NCBI GenBank assembly: GCA_964579675.1
Contig: CAZOIA010000071.1
Location: 1 to 25,222 of the forward strand
Direction of reading: 5' to 3'
DNA from: CAZOIA01 sp964579675
GTDB taxonomy: Bacteria > Planctomycetota > Phycisphaerae > UBA1845 > PWPN01
DNA: 25,222 nucleotides
Shown here piece by piece: positions 13,933 through 20,756 of the stretch. The position numbers were made by a program, and so were the translations under genes. Within the stretch, counting starts at the first letter, position 1; every line of letters starts with the position of its first letter. A model generated the notes under the pieces. That model was not told where the DNA came from. It saw nothing but the letters and a program-made list of their open reading frames with translations, and did not search any database.

Positions 13933-14690
13933 TAAGCAGCGATCTTCTTGGCCGCGATGTACCACGCGGATGAGTCGCAGACGATCGTGATCGAGTCGTT
14001 GGCGGCATCCATTTCCGCATTGTTTGCCGCCCCGTCGATCGTCTCGCTGCCGTCCGGTTCGATGGTCAGTGCACCGCTCGCACCCGTCTTAACGAAGGTG
14101 CACCACGCTCCGGATCCCGCGGTTGCCGCCGCCGGCAGGTTCAGGTTGCCCGCCGTCGTGCCCGTCACCTTGATGATCCCGCCGAGATCGCTCGTGTTGA
14201 TCGTCACGTTCGCCGCACTGGCCTTGGTCGTGAGCTTGTGCTTGATCCCGGCCGACACCAGCTCGCTGGTCATTGTCCCACCCGCCAGCGGCGTGGGGGT
14301 GACCTGGATCCGCAGCACGATCTTGTTCGCGGAGGGCACGTCGATCTGGTGCCCCACGAAACTGTTGCCCGACGCCGTCAGCGTCAGCGTCTCGTCGTCC
14401 GAGGCAAACACCGGGCTCTTGTTGTTCGTCCGACTCGCCGACGAGAGCGCGTGCTCGAAATCCCCCATCGTGAGCACCCGGATGACCTTGTCCCCGTCCG
14501 AGCCGGATGAGTTGTCCCCCTCCTCGTAGGCGATCCCCGCGAAGGAGTCACCCGCCACAAGTCCCCGGGCGTATCCCCCGCTCAAGCCGACGAATGCTCC
14601 CTTGTAGATATGCGTACTTGCCTTGACCGGGAGCGTCCGCAGCTCCTGGTCCACGTACCGATCCACGTCCCGATTTGCTGAAAGAGCCAT
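13932..14690 (-). CDS. Capsid cement/decoration protein
   Basis: 252 residues with an AAGGAA site before the ATG. The N-terminal ~95 residues (VDQELRTLPVKASTHIYKGA; RGLVAGDSFAGIAYEEGDN; DKVIRVLTMGDFEHAL) match small cement proteins (DUF2190-like) that bind capsid hexamers in many phages. The C-terminal ~140 residues add a head-fibre type domain (AANVTINTSDLGGIIKVTG; NSITIVCDSSAWYIAAKKIA) that pairs repeated beta strands, as in fibre or capsid-spike proteins. The order protease, cement, major capsid is typical of Mu-like and related phages. A surface-exposed head fibre is therefore plausible. Confidence 0.8.
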   Translation of the reverse strand: MALSANRDVDRYVDQELRTLPVKASTHIYKGAFVGLSGGYARGLVAGDSFAGIAYEEGDNSSGSDGDKVIRVLTMGDFEHALSSASRTNNKSPVFASDDETLTLTASGNSFVGHQIDVPSANKIVLRIQVTPTPLAGGTMTSELVSAGIKHKLTTKASAANVTINTSDLGGIIKVTGTTAGNLNLPAAATAGSGAWCTFVKTGASGALTIEPDGSETIDGAANNAEMDAANDSITIVCDSSAWYIAAKKIAA

Positions 14691-14754
14691 TATTCCTTCC
14701 TTTCCAAACCCTTGTTTCTGTTACTCACGGTGCGCCGGGTTCACAGCACCGGGT

Positions 14755-15849
14755 TCACGGAACCCGGCTCTGGCCGATGTGTGAGCCCTGCTCCTGCTCC
14801 AAACCTGCCTCGCGCAGTGCGTTGAGGATCCACGCCGATTCGCTGGTCAGGGCGGCCAGCACCGGCTCCGAACGAAACGTCACGCGGGCCGAGGCGATCA
14901 CCGCCGCCCGGTCGCGTTGCCCGGTACCGCTGCCGTGATGCGTCGGGGCCTCTGTCCGTCCCGGCGTCACGACCGTCGGCGCCGATGCCGCCCATTCGTC
15001 GAACGCCCCCGGATCCTTGAGGGTCAGGGACATCGCCCATTCGCGCTGGGCCGCCGTCAACTTGCCCGCCCGCATGGCCGCCTCGACCTTGTCACTTGCC
15101 TGGCGCTGCACCGCCTCGCGCATCAGCGAAGCCAGCCGATCCTCCGCCGTGAAAAGCACTATCTCCACATCGCTGCCGGCCTCGAGCCCCAGCCGGAGCC
15201 GCAGCAGCTCCACCGCTTCCTCCGCAATTCCCGATGCCTTGGATCCGTGGTTCTGCTGTGGTTCCGCCCGCTCCCCGTCCGCGACAACGGGCTCGGTGGG
15301 GCCTGCGTCCCGGCGGTTCACGATCGGCTTCATGCCGGCAATCGCGGGCTTGTTCGTCAGCGCTGCCGAATGCAACGCCAGCATCCGCCGATCACGCTTG
15401 CGGACAATGATCACTGGAGAGAGGTACCGGTACTCTTTGGCGAGAAGTTTCTCCCGGGCCGAGTCCGTCCATTCCACGTCCGCGAACAGGCCCGGCTCGG
15501 CCTCACCAGCGTCACCCGGCGCCAGCACATGCAGCGACCGGATCCACCCCGCCGCTGGCGCCTGCCCCGTCGGCGATGCATAGCGCCCCCCCAGACTCTG
15601 GTGCTCGTAGTCGATCGGGATATCCGTCCCGTGGGCCGAGAAGGCCTCGACCACCAACATCGCCGATTCCTCGTCCATCACGAACGTCCCGTTTGCCGAC
15701 GTCACCTCACCCCACGGGGCGACCAGCACCTTTGACGGAGCCGTAGCCGTATGCTCGCCCAGCGCGGACGATTGAATCACCATCCGCTCTTCAACCTCCC
15801 CCGCGCCTCTCGGCGCTGCCACCTGTTCCTCTTCAACCACGCTCGTCAC
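14755..15849 (-). CDS. Mu I-like capsid maturation protease and scaffold
   Basis: 364 residues from a GTG with GGAGG 5 nt upstream. Residues ~35-180 match the Mu gpI protease family: VLVAPWGEVTSANGTFVMDE, then DIPIDYEHQ with the expected histidine, the APAAGWI core, FADVEWTDSAREKL and EYRYLSPVI. The C-terminal ~150 residues are charged and mostly helical (DRLASLMREAVQRQASDKVE; AQREWAMSLTLKD), as expected for a built-in scaffold; in Mu the scaffold gpZ is made from the same C terminus. It cleaves scaffold during head assembly. It is the first gene of the cluster; no terminase or portal gene precedes it. Confidence 0.9.
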   Translation of the reverse strand: MTSVVEEEQVAAPRGAGEVEERMVIQSSALGEHTATAPSKVLVAPWGEVTSANGTFVMDEESAMLVVEAFSAHGTDIPIDYEHQSLGGRYASPTGQAPAAGWIRSLHVLAPGDAGEAEPGLFADVEWTDSAREKLLAKEYRYLSPVIIVRKRDRRMLALHSAALTNKPAIAGMKPIVNRRDAGPTEPVVADGERAEPQQNHGSKASGIAEEAVELLRLRLGLEAGSDVEIVLFTAEDRLASLMREAVQRQASDKVEAAMRAGKLTAAQREWAMSLTLKDPGAFDEWAASAPTVVTPGRTEAPTHHGSGTGQRDRAAVIASARVTFRSEPVLAALTSESAWILNALREAGLEQEQGSHIGQSRVP

Positions 15850-16257
15850 AGAAGCCTCCGTTTCTACCTATGTCGCCGGCCGCCGCGGGCCGACGGAAAC
15901 CCAAATGATCAACCCCCAGCCAGTAACCACCCGGAACCCCCGTCGCCCGGCGCGTCCGCCGTCCGGTCACACCAGAGGTTCCACACGAAGATCACAACGC
16001 TCGTTCCGAAGCGGACGTGGCAATCGGATCACCCGGTCCGAATCGTCTCAGTCAGCGGGGAGTAAGTGCGAAAGCGAGGAGGTAAACCAGGGGATGGAAA
16101 GTCGGAGTCTTACGCTGGAGCTCCTGCGCGCCCTACGCGCATCTTCTCTGCTGTGGGCACAGACAGCCCTGGACGGGGCGGAGATTCCACAAATGACCTG
16201 TGCCGAGTTTCACTTGACCGTGAAGTGATCGGCCCGGAAAGCCGGCGCCGAGATCAG
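15850..16257. other. Spacer upstream of phage cluster, no recognised gene
   Basis: 408 bp without a recognisable gene. A possible 44-codon reading frame on + (16094-16228, MESRSLTLELLRALRA...) has GAGGAGG about 11 nt before its ATG, but no homology was recognised. No clear promoter for the cluster was identified. This is where terminase and portal genes would be expected in a complete Mu-like module. Confidence 0.4.
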
Positions 16258-16413
16258 TCAGTACACGAACCCGCTCATGATCGCTTCCGTCACGTACGAG
16301 GAAACCAGGTTCGACACGAGGGAAGCCACCAGCGACTCGCAGCCGGCCGTCTGAAAGACCACTGAGCCACAGAGAGCCAGGTACGTTGCTTTGCGTAGAC
16401 GCTTCCAAACCAT
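16258..16413 (-). CDS. Small predicted lipoprotein
   Basis: 51 residues. The start at 16413 (MVWKRLRKATYLALCG) follows AAGGAG by 6 nt. A basic N terminus, a hydrophobic segment and a lipobox-like FQTAGC place the lipidated cysteine at residue 25. The mature peptide of only ~27 residues is a short amphipathic stretch (LVASLVSNLVSSYVTEAIMS). It resembles the N-terminal half of the next gene upstream (GTVFQAGC), so it looks like a shortened member of the same small exported family. Function is unknown. Confidence 0.65.
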   Translation of the reverse strand: MVWKRLRKATYLALCGSVVFQTAGCESLVASLVSNLVSSYVTEAIMSGFVY

Positions 16414-16582
16414 GAGCCGCTCCTTGTCTGGATATCCTGGGCCCGTGCCCGCATGTTTGCAGGGGCTCGTACACTCCACCCGGGCTCGCACCTCACCGCG
16501 CCTGCCGGATGCGGCCCGCGGTCGTTCCCACGGTCAACTCGCCATCTCACTTCGGCCAGAAGCCGGCCTACCGGTAACCGCC

Positions 16583-16984
16583 CTAGTACCCCCCGGTGTA
16601 CCCGCCCCCGTACCCGCCGGTGTAGCCGCCGCTGCTGTAGCCGCTGTAGCCGCTGTAGCCGGTGGTGGTTGTGCCCGTGGTCGTCGTCCCGGTGGTCGTC
16701 GTCCCGGTGGTCGTCGTCGTGCTCGCGGTACCGGTATCGTCCCCGCTGCTCGGCGGCCAGTTCCCATCGCACAAGCCCGGTATCGTGCAGGTCGGGTCAA
16801 TGTCCCAATCGGGGTAGTCGTGGAACATCAGATCCCATTCCACTGGATCACACGCGAGTATGGTCCCGCACGGATTGAAGTTCCGGGCAATCGTACCCAG
16901 GCAGCCCGCCTGGAACACCGTGCCCACCAGCGACGACGCCAGCATGATACGCAGACCCGCTTGCCACGTCTTCAATCGTTTCAT
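16583..16984 (-). CDS. Exported Thr/Gly/Tyr-rich lipoprotein
   Basis: 133 residues. The start at 16984 (MKRLKTWQAGLRIMLASSLV) follows a GAGG site. The lipobox VFQAGC puts the modified cysteine at 28. A conserved-looking block (FNPCGTILACDPVEWDLMF, DPTCTIPGLCDG) contains two cysteine pairs. The C-terminal 50 residues are low complexity: TTTTG repeats encoded by a 15-bp tandem DNA repeat, then GYSGYSGYSS and GGYTGGY repeats. I recall similar proteins in planctomycete genomes, but no function is established. The repeat tail suggests a cell-surface spacer prone to length variation. Confidence 0.75.
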   Translation of the reverse strand: MKRLKTWQAGLRIMLASSLVGTVFQAGCLGTIARNFNPCGTILACDPVEWDLMFHDYPDWDIDPTCTIPGLCDGNWPPSSGDDTGTASTTTTTGTTTTGTTTTGTTTTGYSGYSGYSSGGYTGGYGGGYTGGY

Positions 16985-17051
16985 TGTCCTTGCCTCGCCG
17001 CTCTTGCCGGAGTCCTTGAACGCGCCTTGAAACTCAAGCGGAATTACCACT

Positions 17052-17390
17052 CTACTCCGTCGTAGTCGTATCCGTTTCCGTGCTAGTGTCGGTCTCTGTG
17101 GTTTCGTCCTCGGTCCCTTCCTCGGCCTCGGCCGCTTCCGGGCAATCGAGCAGCCAGGACTCTCCCATCGAAACATCCGCGCACGGATCGACCAATCCGC
17201 CAAAGAACCCGTTCTGGCAGTCCAGGAGATAGCAGAAATCAATTGAATTCGACACACCGTTGCTGACAAACCGTTGGCAGCCGTGATAGCCCGCGCCGGT
17301 CGTACCGGTGATGGGAAATGTGGTGAACAGGGTTGCCCCGCTACCGATCATCGCCAGCCAGATCCAAACGCCACTGACGCGCCTTCTCAT
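17052..17390 (-). CDS. Exported protein with acidic Thr/Glu tail
   Basis: 112 residues. The start at 17390 (MRRRVSGVWIWLAMIGSG) follows GGAGG. An N-terminal signal segment of about 25 residues is followed by a small cysteine-containing domain (GCQRFVSNGVSNSIDFCYLL, DCQNGFFGGLVDPCAD; four or more cysteines). An acidic, threonine-rich tail (EGTEDETTETDTSTETDTTT) closes the protein. It lies upstream of, and co-directional with, the two lipoprotein genes and shares their small size and low-complexity end. Probably a periplasmic or surface protein; function unknown. Confidence 0.7.
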   Translation of the reverse strand: MRRRVSGVWIWLAMIGSGATLFTTFPITGTTGAGYHGCQRFVSNGVSNSIDFCYLLDCQNGFFGGLVDPCADVSMGESWLLDCPEAAEAEEGTEDETTETDTSTETDTTTTE

Positions 17391-17635
17391 GAGGACACCA
17401 CCTCCAGCCAGCCTTTTTGCCGATGCGTTTGAAAGAGGAACCTCGTTGCGGCACCGCACCTTCAGGGATTGCACCTTCGCTAATCCTCAGCAGTATACGC
17501 CCTGCCAAGCGTCCCCGCAACCGCCCGCCAGGTGCCTCACCCGCCGGGGTCCTGACAGAATCGGCGGGGCTCCCAGAAAGCCGTGGCCTCGTCTTTCCCG
17601 GAATGGCCTGACGCGCCCCGCGAACAAGTGCCAAT

Positions 17636-17684
17636 GCGAGAAAGTGAGAAAAGGCCGGCTGCGACGTGCCTTTTCCACTTTCGC
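17636..17684. repeat. Long imperfect inverted repeat
   Basis: Arms at 17636-17655 and 17668-17684 pair except for a three-base bulge. The A/G-rich arm GAAAGTGAGAAAAGG stands out against the GC-rich surroundings. It could be a structured RNA, a small repeat element or a bidirectional terminator; the sequence does not decide. Confidence 0.6.
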
Positions 17685-17812
17685 ACCCTTTGGGCCGGGG
17701 CTTGGCGGAGGCAGCATAGGGCTTCCTCCGGCCCGCCGCCCGGACTGTCACGCACCCCACCCGCCGCGCCCGGTGGGCCACGCCGCCGGCTTGAGGACCC
17801 GGCGAAATGAAA

Positions 17813-17835
17813 AAAGCACTTACTCGTGCTTTATT
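17813..17835 (-). terminator. Possible intrinsic terminator (orphan)
   Basis: On the minus strand AAAGCAC-GAGTAA-GTGCTTT runs into a T-tract. The gene it would serve is not identified; it may instead insulate the exported-protein genes on - from upstream transcription. Confidence 0.45.
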
Positions 17836-18135
17836 CTCACCGCATTGTGCGCCCTGTAGCTCCACGGCCTCTGGCGTGACGCTTTCCCGTCATCCCCTTT
17901 TCCTGAGCGCTCAACGTGGATAATGGCTTCGACACGGCCAGAGCCGTTTTCAGCGCGATCAGAGCCGGCCTCTGTGAGGCCGGTGTTTCCTCGGACGGGC
18001 AAGCCTCGCGCCGCCAAGGCGCACCGGGCTCACAGAGCCCGCTTCGGAGCTGTTGCCGACGCTGGACAGGTATCAGGGGTCCCGCTCGTCGAGCGAGGCA
18101 AGGATCGGAATGAAGCATGCCATCCCAGCGCGCCG

Positions 18136-18396
18136 ATGTACGCTTTGATGCCGGACGACCCACCCTACATCCTGGACATCGAGGGGATCGAGGAGGACGG
18201 GCCAGACCCCAGCCCCGGTTCCCAGGAACCACGGAAATGGATCGGCGTCCAGTTCGAATGCTGCGGCGTGTACGCCCGCGTTTATCGGAATGAGCAGGCC
18301 ACAGCCTATGTCGGCTACTGCCCCCGTTGCGCCCGCCCCGTCCGGGTCCGCATCGGACCCGGAGGAACCCGCCACCGCATGTTCCGGGCGTGGTAA
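18136..18396 (+). CDS. Small CxxC protein (zinc-ribbon-like)
   Basis: 86 residues from the ATG at 18136; an ATG four codons later (MPDDPPYILDIEG) is equally plausible. No strong ribosome-binding site is present. The N-terminal third is acidic (DIEGIEEDGPDPSPGS). The C-terminal half has FECCGVYARVYRNEQATAYV followed by GYCPRCARPVRVRIGPGGT. The CC and CPRC cysteines could together bind one zinc ion. I recall close relatives among planctomycetes, where they are uncharacterised. It is probably a cytosolic small zinc-binding protein; function is unknown. Confidence 0.75.
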   Translation: MYALMPDDPPYILDIEGIEEDGPDPSPGSQEPRKWIGVQFECCGVYARVYRNEQATAYVGYCPRCARPVRVRIGPGGTRHRMFRAW

Positions 18397-18705
18397 CAAT
18401 CCTGCGAGAAGACAATACGAGACGATCCCCTCAGCGATTCCCTGCGGAACACGGGCCATGTTGTTCTCTGCATCGCCAATCGACCACACTGGGACACGTT
18501 GACGCCGTGTTAGGTTGATGTAAGGTATTCTATGAGGTCGGCGTGCTCCTTACCGCAGGAACTCCTCAAGGACTGAACCGCCAATGCCTCGGGCGAAAAC
18601 TACGCCGGGAGAGAATCGTATCGCCAGTACGTCTCCGTCGTGCCGACGTCGTACTCCACTCACTGTCGCGGGCGGATTACCGAACCGGCTACGAGAACAA
18701 ACGCC
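18397..18705. other. Spacer before radical SAM gene
   Basis: No gene recognised. A TATTCT box (about 18527-18532) preceded by TTGATG-like sequence at shorter than ideal spacing is a weak promoter candidate for the radical SAM gene downstream. Confidence 0.35.
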
Positions 18706-19680
18706 ATGGTGAAGGTCATCAGGAAACAGCGCAAGCCGCCGGTACTGACCTCCTCCTCCATTCCGTGTCTTCGGCGGTTGCCGACGATCAACGTGACCCA
18801 AGGCTGTGCCCTCGGCTGCACGTATTGCTATATCCAGGCGTACTCCAACTACCCTGGCTCGAGTCGGGTTGTCCTGTTCGAGAACACCGCTGAAATCGTT
18901 CGCGAAGAACTTCTCAGGAAACGGCGGCCGCCAAGGCGAGTGTACTTCAGCCCCTCAAGCGACGCCTTCCAGTATCTCCCTGAGATCCAGGAAGTGACTT
19001 TCCGGACAATCTCCGTCCTGCTCAAGGCCAGTGTTGAGGTCGCATTCCTGACGAAGGGTTTCATCACCGGCCGCTTCTTGAAGATGTTCAGCGCGCAGCC
19101 GCACCGTGTCCACGCCCAGGTGGGGATCACCACCCTCGACCGCCAGCTATGGAAAACCTTTGAGCCACGAACCGCTCCTCCGGCCAGAAGACTCGAGTAC
19201 ATCAGACGTCTCAGGGAAATCGGCGTCGAAACAGCGGCCCGGCTCGATCCATTGATCCCCGACGTTACGGACACTGCGGAGAACCTGGACCCGCTCCTGT
19301 TGAATCTGAGCAAGGCCGGCGTTGCCAGTGCCGCTGCAAGCTTCTTGTTCATGCGGCCTGCCTTTGCAAAGAGGTTGTCAGCACAACTCGCCCAACTCGC
19401 GACTCCTTACCTGGATGCTGCCGGGTGGGAATACTACCGGTTCGTGGATGGCTGTGGCGGTGGCCGAACCATCAGCCCCGCTGAGCGAGCGGCTCGCTTT
19501 GCCCGACTGGCCGCTATGGGTGAACGTTACAACATTCGGATAGCCCCCTGTCGCTGCAAGAACCCGGAACTCGAAGGAGAGGGATGCCAAATCGCAGGAT
19601 CGATTTCATCACTGACCCGGGGCGGCGCCGGACAGCAACTGTTCAGTTGGCAACCTGTGCCACGGGGCATTCCGCGATAG
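18706..19680 (+). CDS. SPL-family radical SAM protein
   Basis: 324 residues. The radical SAM motif is TQGCALGCTYCYIQ, with Cys34, Cys38 and Cys41 binding the [4Fe-4S] cluster that cleaves S-adenosylmethionine. The region VYFSPSSDAFQYLPE and the following helices match the family that includes spore photoproduct lyase and its uncharacterised relatives. A second cysteine set near the C terminus (APCRCKNPELEGEGC) could bind an auxiliary cluster. The start at 18706 (MVKVIRKQRK) was chosen because the extension upstream is not family-like. No partner gene is adjacent, so the substrate is unknown. It is probably not a spore enzyme, since these bacteria do not sporulate. Confidence 0.88.
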   Translation: MVKVIRKQRKPPVLTSSSIPCLRRLPTINVTQGCALGCTYCYIQAYSNYPGSSRVVLFENTAEIVREELLRKRRPPRRVYFSPSSDAFQYLPEIQEVTFRTISVLLKASVEVAFLTKGFITGRFLKMFSAQPHRVHAQVGITTLDRQLWKTFEPRTAPPARRLEYIRRLREIGVETAARLDPLIPDVTDTAENLDPLLLNLSKAGVASAAASFLFMRPAFAKRLSAQLAQLATPYLDAAGWEYYRFVDGCGGGRTISPAERAARFARLAAMGERYNIRIAPCRCKNPELEGEGCQIAGSISSLTRGGAGQQLFSWQPVPRGIPR

Positions 19681-19829
19681 CCTCTCAGTGTCCGGATGAC
19701 CAGAGGCGATTAGAACCTTACGGCAAGCCATGAGCGCCCTTTGCGAGCATGTCCTTCCACAAGGGCCCTCTTTGGCTGCGGACCATGAAAAAACGGTCCG
19801 CCTTAGGAAACCGGTCTTCTCGCTCGGTC

Positions 19830-19858
19830 TTGTGGTTGCGGGAACTTACCCGTATTAT
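19830..19858 (+). promoter_or_regulatory. Promoter of tRNA-Leu
   Basis: TTGTGG (19830-19835), 17-bp spacer, TATTAT (19853-19858). The predicted start of transcription is about 8 nt before the mature tRNA. Confidence 0.6.
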
Positions 19859-19872
19859 TCACTTGTACCGGC

Positions 19873-19954
19873 GCGCGAGTGGCGGAACGGGCAGACGCGC
19901 AGGATTTAGGTTCCTGTCCCGTAAGGGGTGGGGGTTCGAATCCCCCCTCGCGCA
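19873..19954 (+). tRNA. tRNA-Leu (anticodon UAG)
   Basis: 82 nt without an encoded CCA. The acceptor stem is GCGCGAG/CTCGCGC and the anticodon stem CAGGA/TCCTG encloses the loop TTTAGGT (anticodon TAG). A long class II variable arm closes with CCC-GTAA-GGG, and the T arm is GGGGG-TTCGAAT-CCCCC. The discriminator base is A, as expected for leucine. It reads CUA and other CUN codons. Confidence 0.97.
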
Positions 19955-20109
19955 AGTTGCGATAGAACAATGCCTTACAGAAGGGGATGACGGCACATCC
20001 GAGCGCCGTCAGACTTGGCCGAATTGTCAGGTGAGTCGTCAGTCCATTGTAAGCTCCGTCAGCAAGCCCCACGCAAAGCATGTGCGCTCTTCTCGGAAAG
20101 GAGATGTAA

Positions 20110-20550
20110 ATGCCCAACCTCGCCAGTGTCCTCAAAGACGAGATTCGCCGCCTGGCCCGCAAGGAAATCAAGAGTCAGACGACAACTGCGAAGCGAATGG
20201 CCGCACAACATCGGCGGGATATCGCTGAACTCAAACGTCAGGCACAGAACTTGACAAAACGGGTTGCATTCCTCGAATCGCAAGAGCGCAAGCGCATGCC
20301 AAGGCCTCGGGTGTCAAAGGATGTCGCCGAAAGGGCAAGGTTCTCACCCAAGTGGCTGAAGTCTCACCGCCAGCGCCTTGGGGTGTCCGCCGCGGACTAC
20401 GCCAAGCTTGTCGGGGTGTCTGCTCTGACCGTCTACAACTGGGAGCAAGGCAAGTCGAAGCCGCGCAAGCAGCAGGTTGCGGCCCTGGCGGCGGTGAGAG
20501 GATTGGGCAAGCGCGAGGCGCTGAAGCGCTTGGAGATGCTTGAGCGATAG
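20110..20550 (+). CDS. XRE-type DNA-binding protein with basic coiled-coil N terminus
   Basis: 146 residues with an AAAGGAGATG site before the ATG. Residues 1-65 are a highly charged coiled coil (LKDEIRRLARKEIKSQTTTA; RDIAELKRQAQNLTKRVAFL). Residues ~80-135 carry an XRE helix-turn-helix (LKSHRQRLGVSAADYAKLVG, VSALTVYNWEQGKSKPRKQQ). Proteins with this layout are widespread and of unknown target; transcriptional regulation or nucleoid association is likely. It lies just after tRNA-Leu on the same strand but with its own ribosome-binding site. I see no prophage genes next to it, so it is probably chromosomal. Confidence 0.85.
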   Translation: MPNLASVLKDEIRRLARKEIKSQTTTAKRMAAQHRRDIAELKRQAQNLTKRVAFLESQERKRMPRPRVSKDVAERARFSPKWLKSHRQRLGVSAADYAKLVGVSALTVYNWEQGKSKPRKQQVAALAAVRGLGKREALKRLEMLER

Positions 20551-20719
20551 GTTAGCGAACGAAGTTCACCGTCTGCTCCCCCGGGTGACGCCCGTCACCG
20601 CTGCCTCACGACTCGATCCCGATGCATTACCCTGCACGATTGCCGCTGATCCCGGCCAGATCCCGCGGGTTCTGGTGAACCTGTGCGTGAATGCCCGCCA
20701 TGCCTGACCGGGCCGCGGC

Positions 20720-20756
20720 CTGGAGCCGGATCTGCCACCGCGGTAGAGTGTCCGCA
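20720..20756 (+). promoter_or_regulatory. Candidate leaderless promoter of the TMTC-like gene
   Basis: CTGGAG, an 18-bp spacer, then TAGAGT (20744-20749), with the ATG 6 nt later. The same arrangement (TTGGAG, 18 bp, TAGAGT, 6 nt, ATG) precedes the degenerate paralogue at 22714. No Shine-Dalgarno site is present. Conservation of the two copies supports function. Confidence 0.5.

Larger units (their letters stand above)
4480..15849 (-). mobile_element. Incomplete Mu-like phage structural cluster
   Basis: Twelve co-directional genes run from capsid protease to fibre proteins. Head components (protease/scaffold, cement, capsid) and gp36/gp37-like genes are intact, and receptor-binding-type genes follow. 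Genes for terminase, portal, tail sheath, tail tube, tape measure, integrase/transposase and lysis are not visible. The upstream neighbours are host-type exported proteins. It is therefore a decayed or domesticated prophage, or an unusual phage with the missing parts outside the window. Confidence 0.7.
17391..18135. other. Large spacer with two prominent stem-loops
   Basis: 745 bp with no recognisable gene. Positions 17636-17684 form a near-perfect 17-20-bp inverted repeat (GCGAGAAAGTGAGAAAAGGC against GCCTTTTCCACTTTCGC) with a 12-nt loop. Positions 17813-17835 form AAAGCAC/GTGCTTT which, read on -, is followed by TTTTTT and looks like an intrinsic terminator, although I found no convincing minus-strand gene before it. 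Several GC-rich open frames look like composition artefacts. Confidence 0.5.

Noticed and set aside
16094..16228. 44-codon plus-strand frame with a GAGGAGG upstream
   Set aside because: Spacing is long, the peptide is not recognisable, and nothing else supports expression; mentioned in the spacer entry only.
17837..18415. 192-codon minus-strand frame overlapping the CxxC protein
   Set aside because: Arg/Gly-rich with no recognisable motif, and antisense to a better-supported gene.
19873..19954. tRNA-Leu 3' end as attachment site for an integrated element
   Set aside because: I found no second copy of the tRNA 3' end in the window and no integrase nearby.
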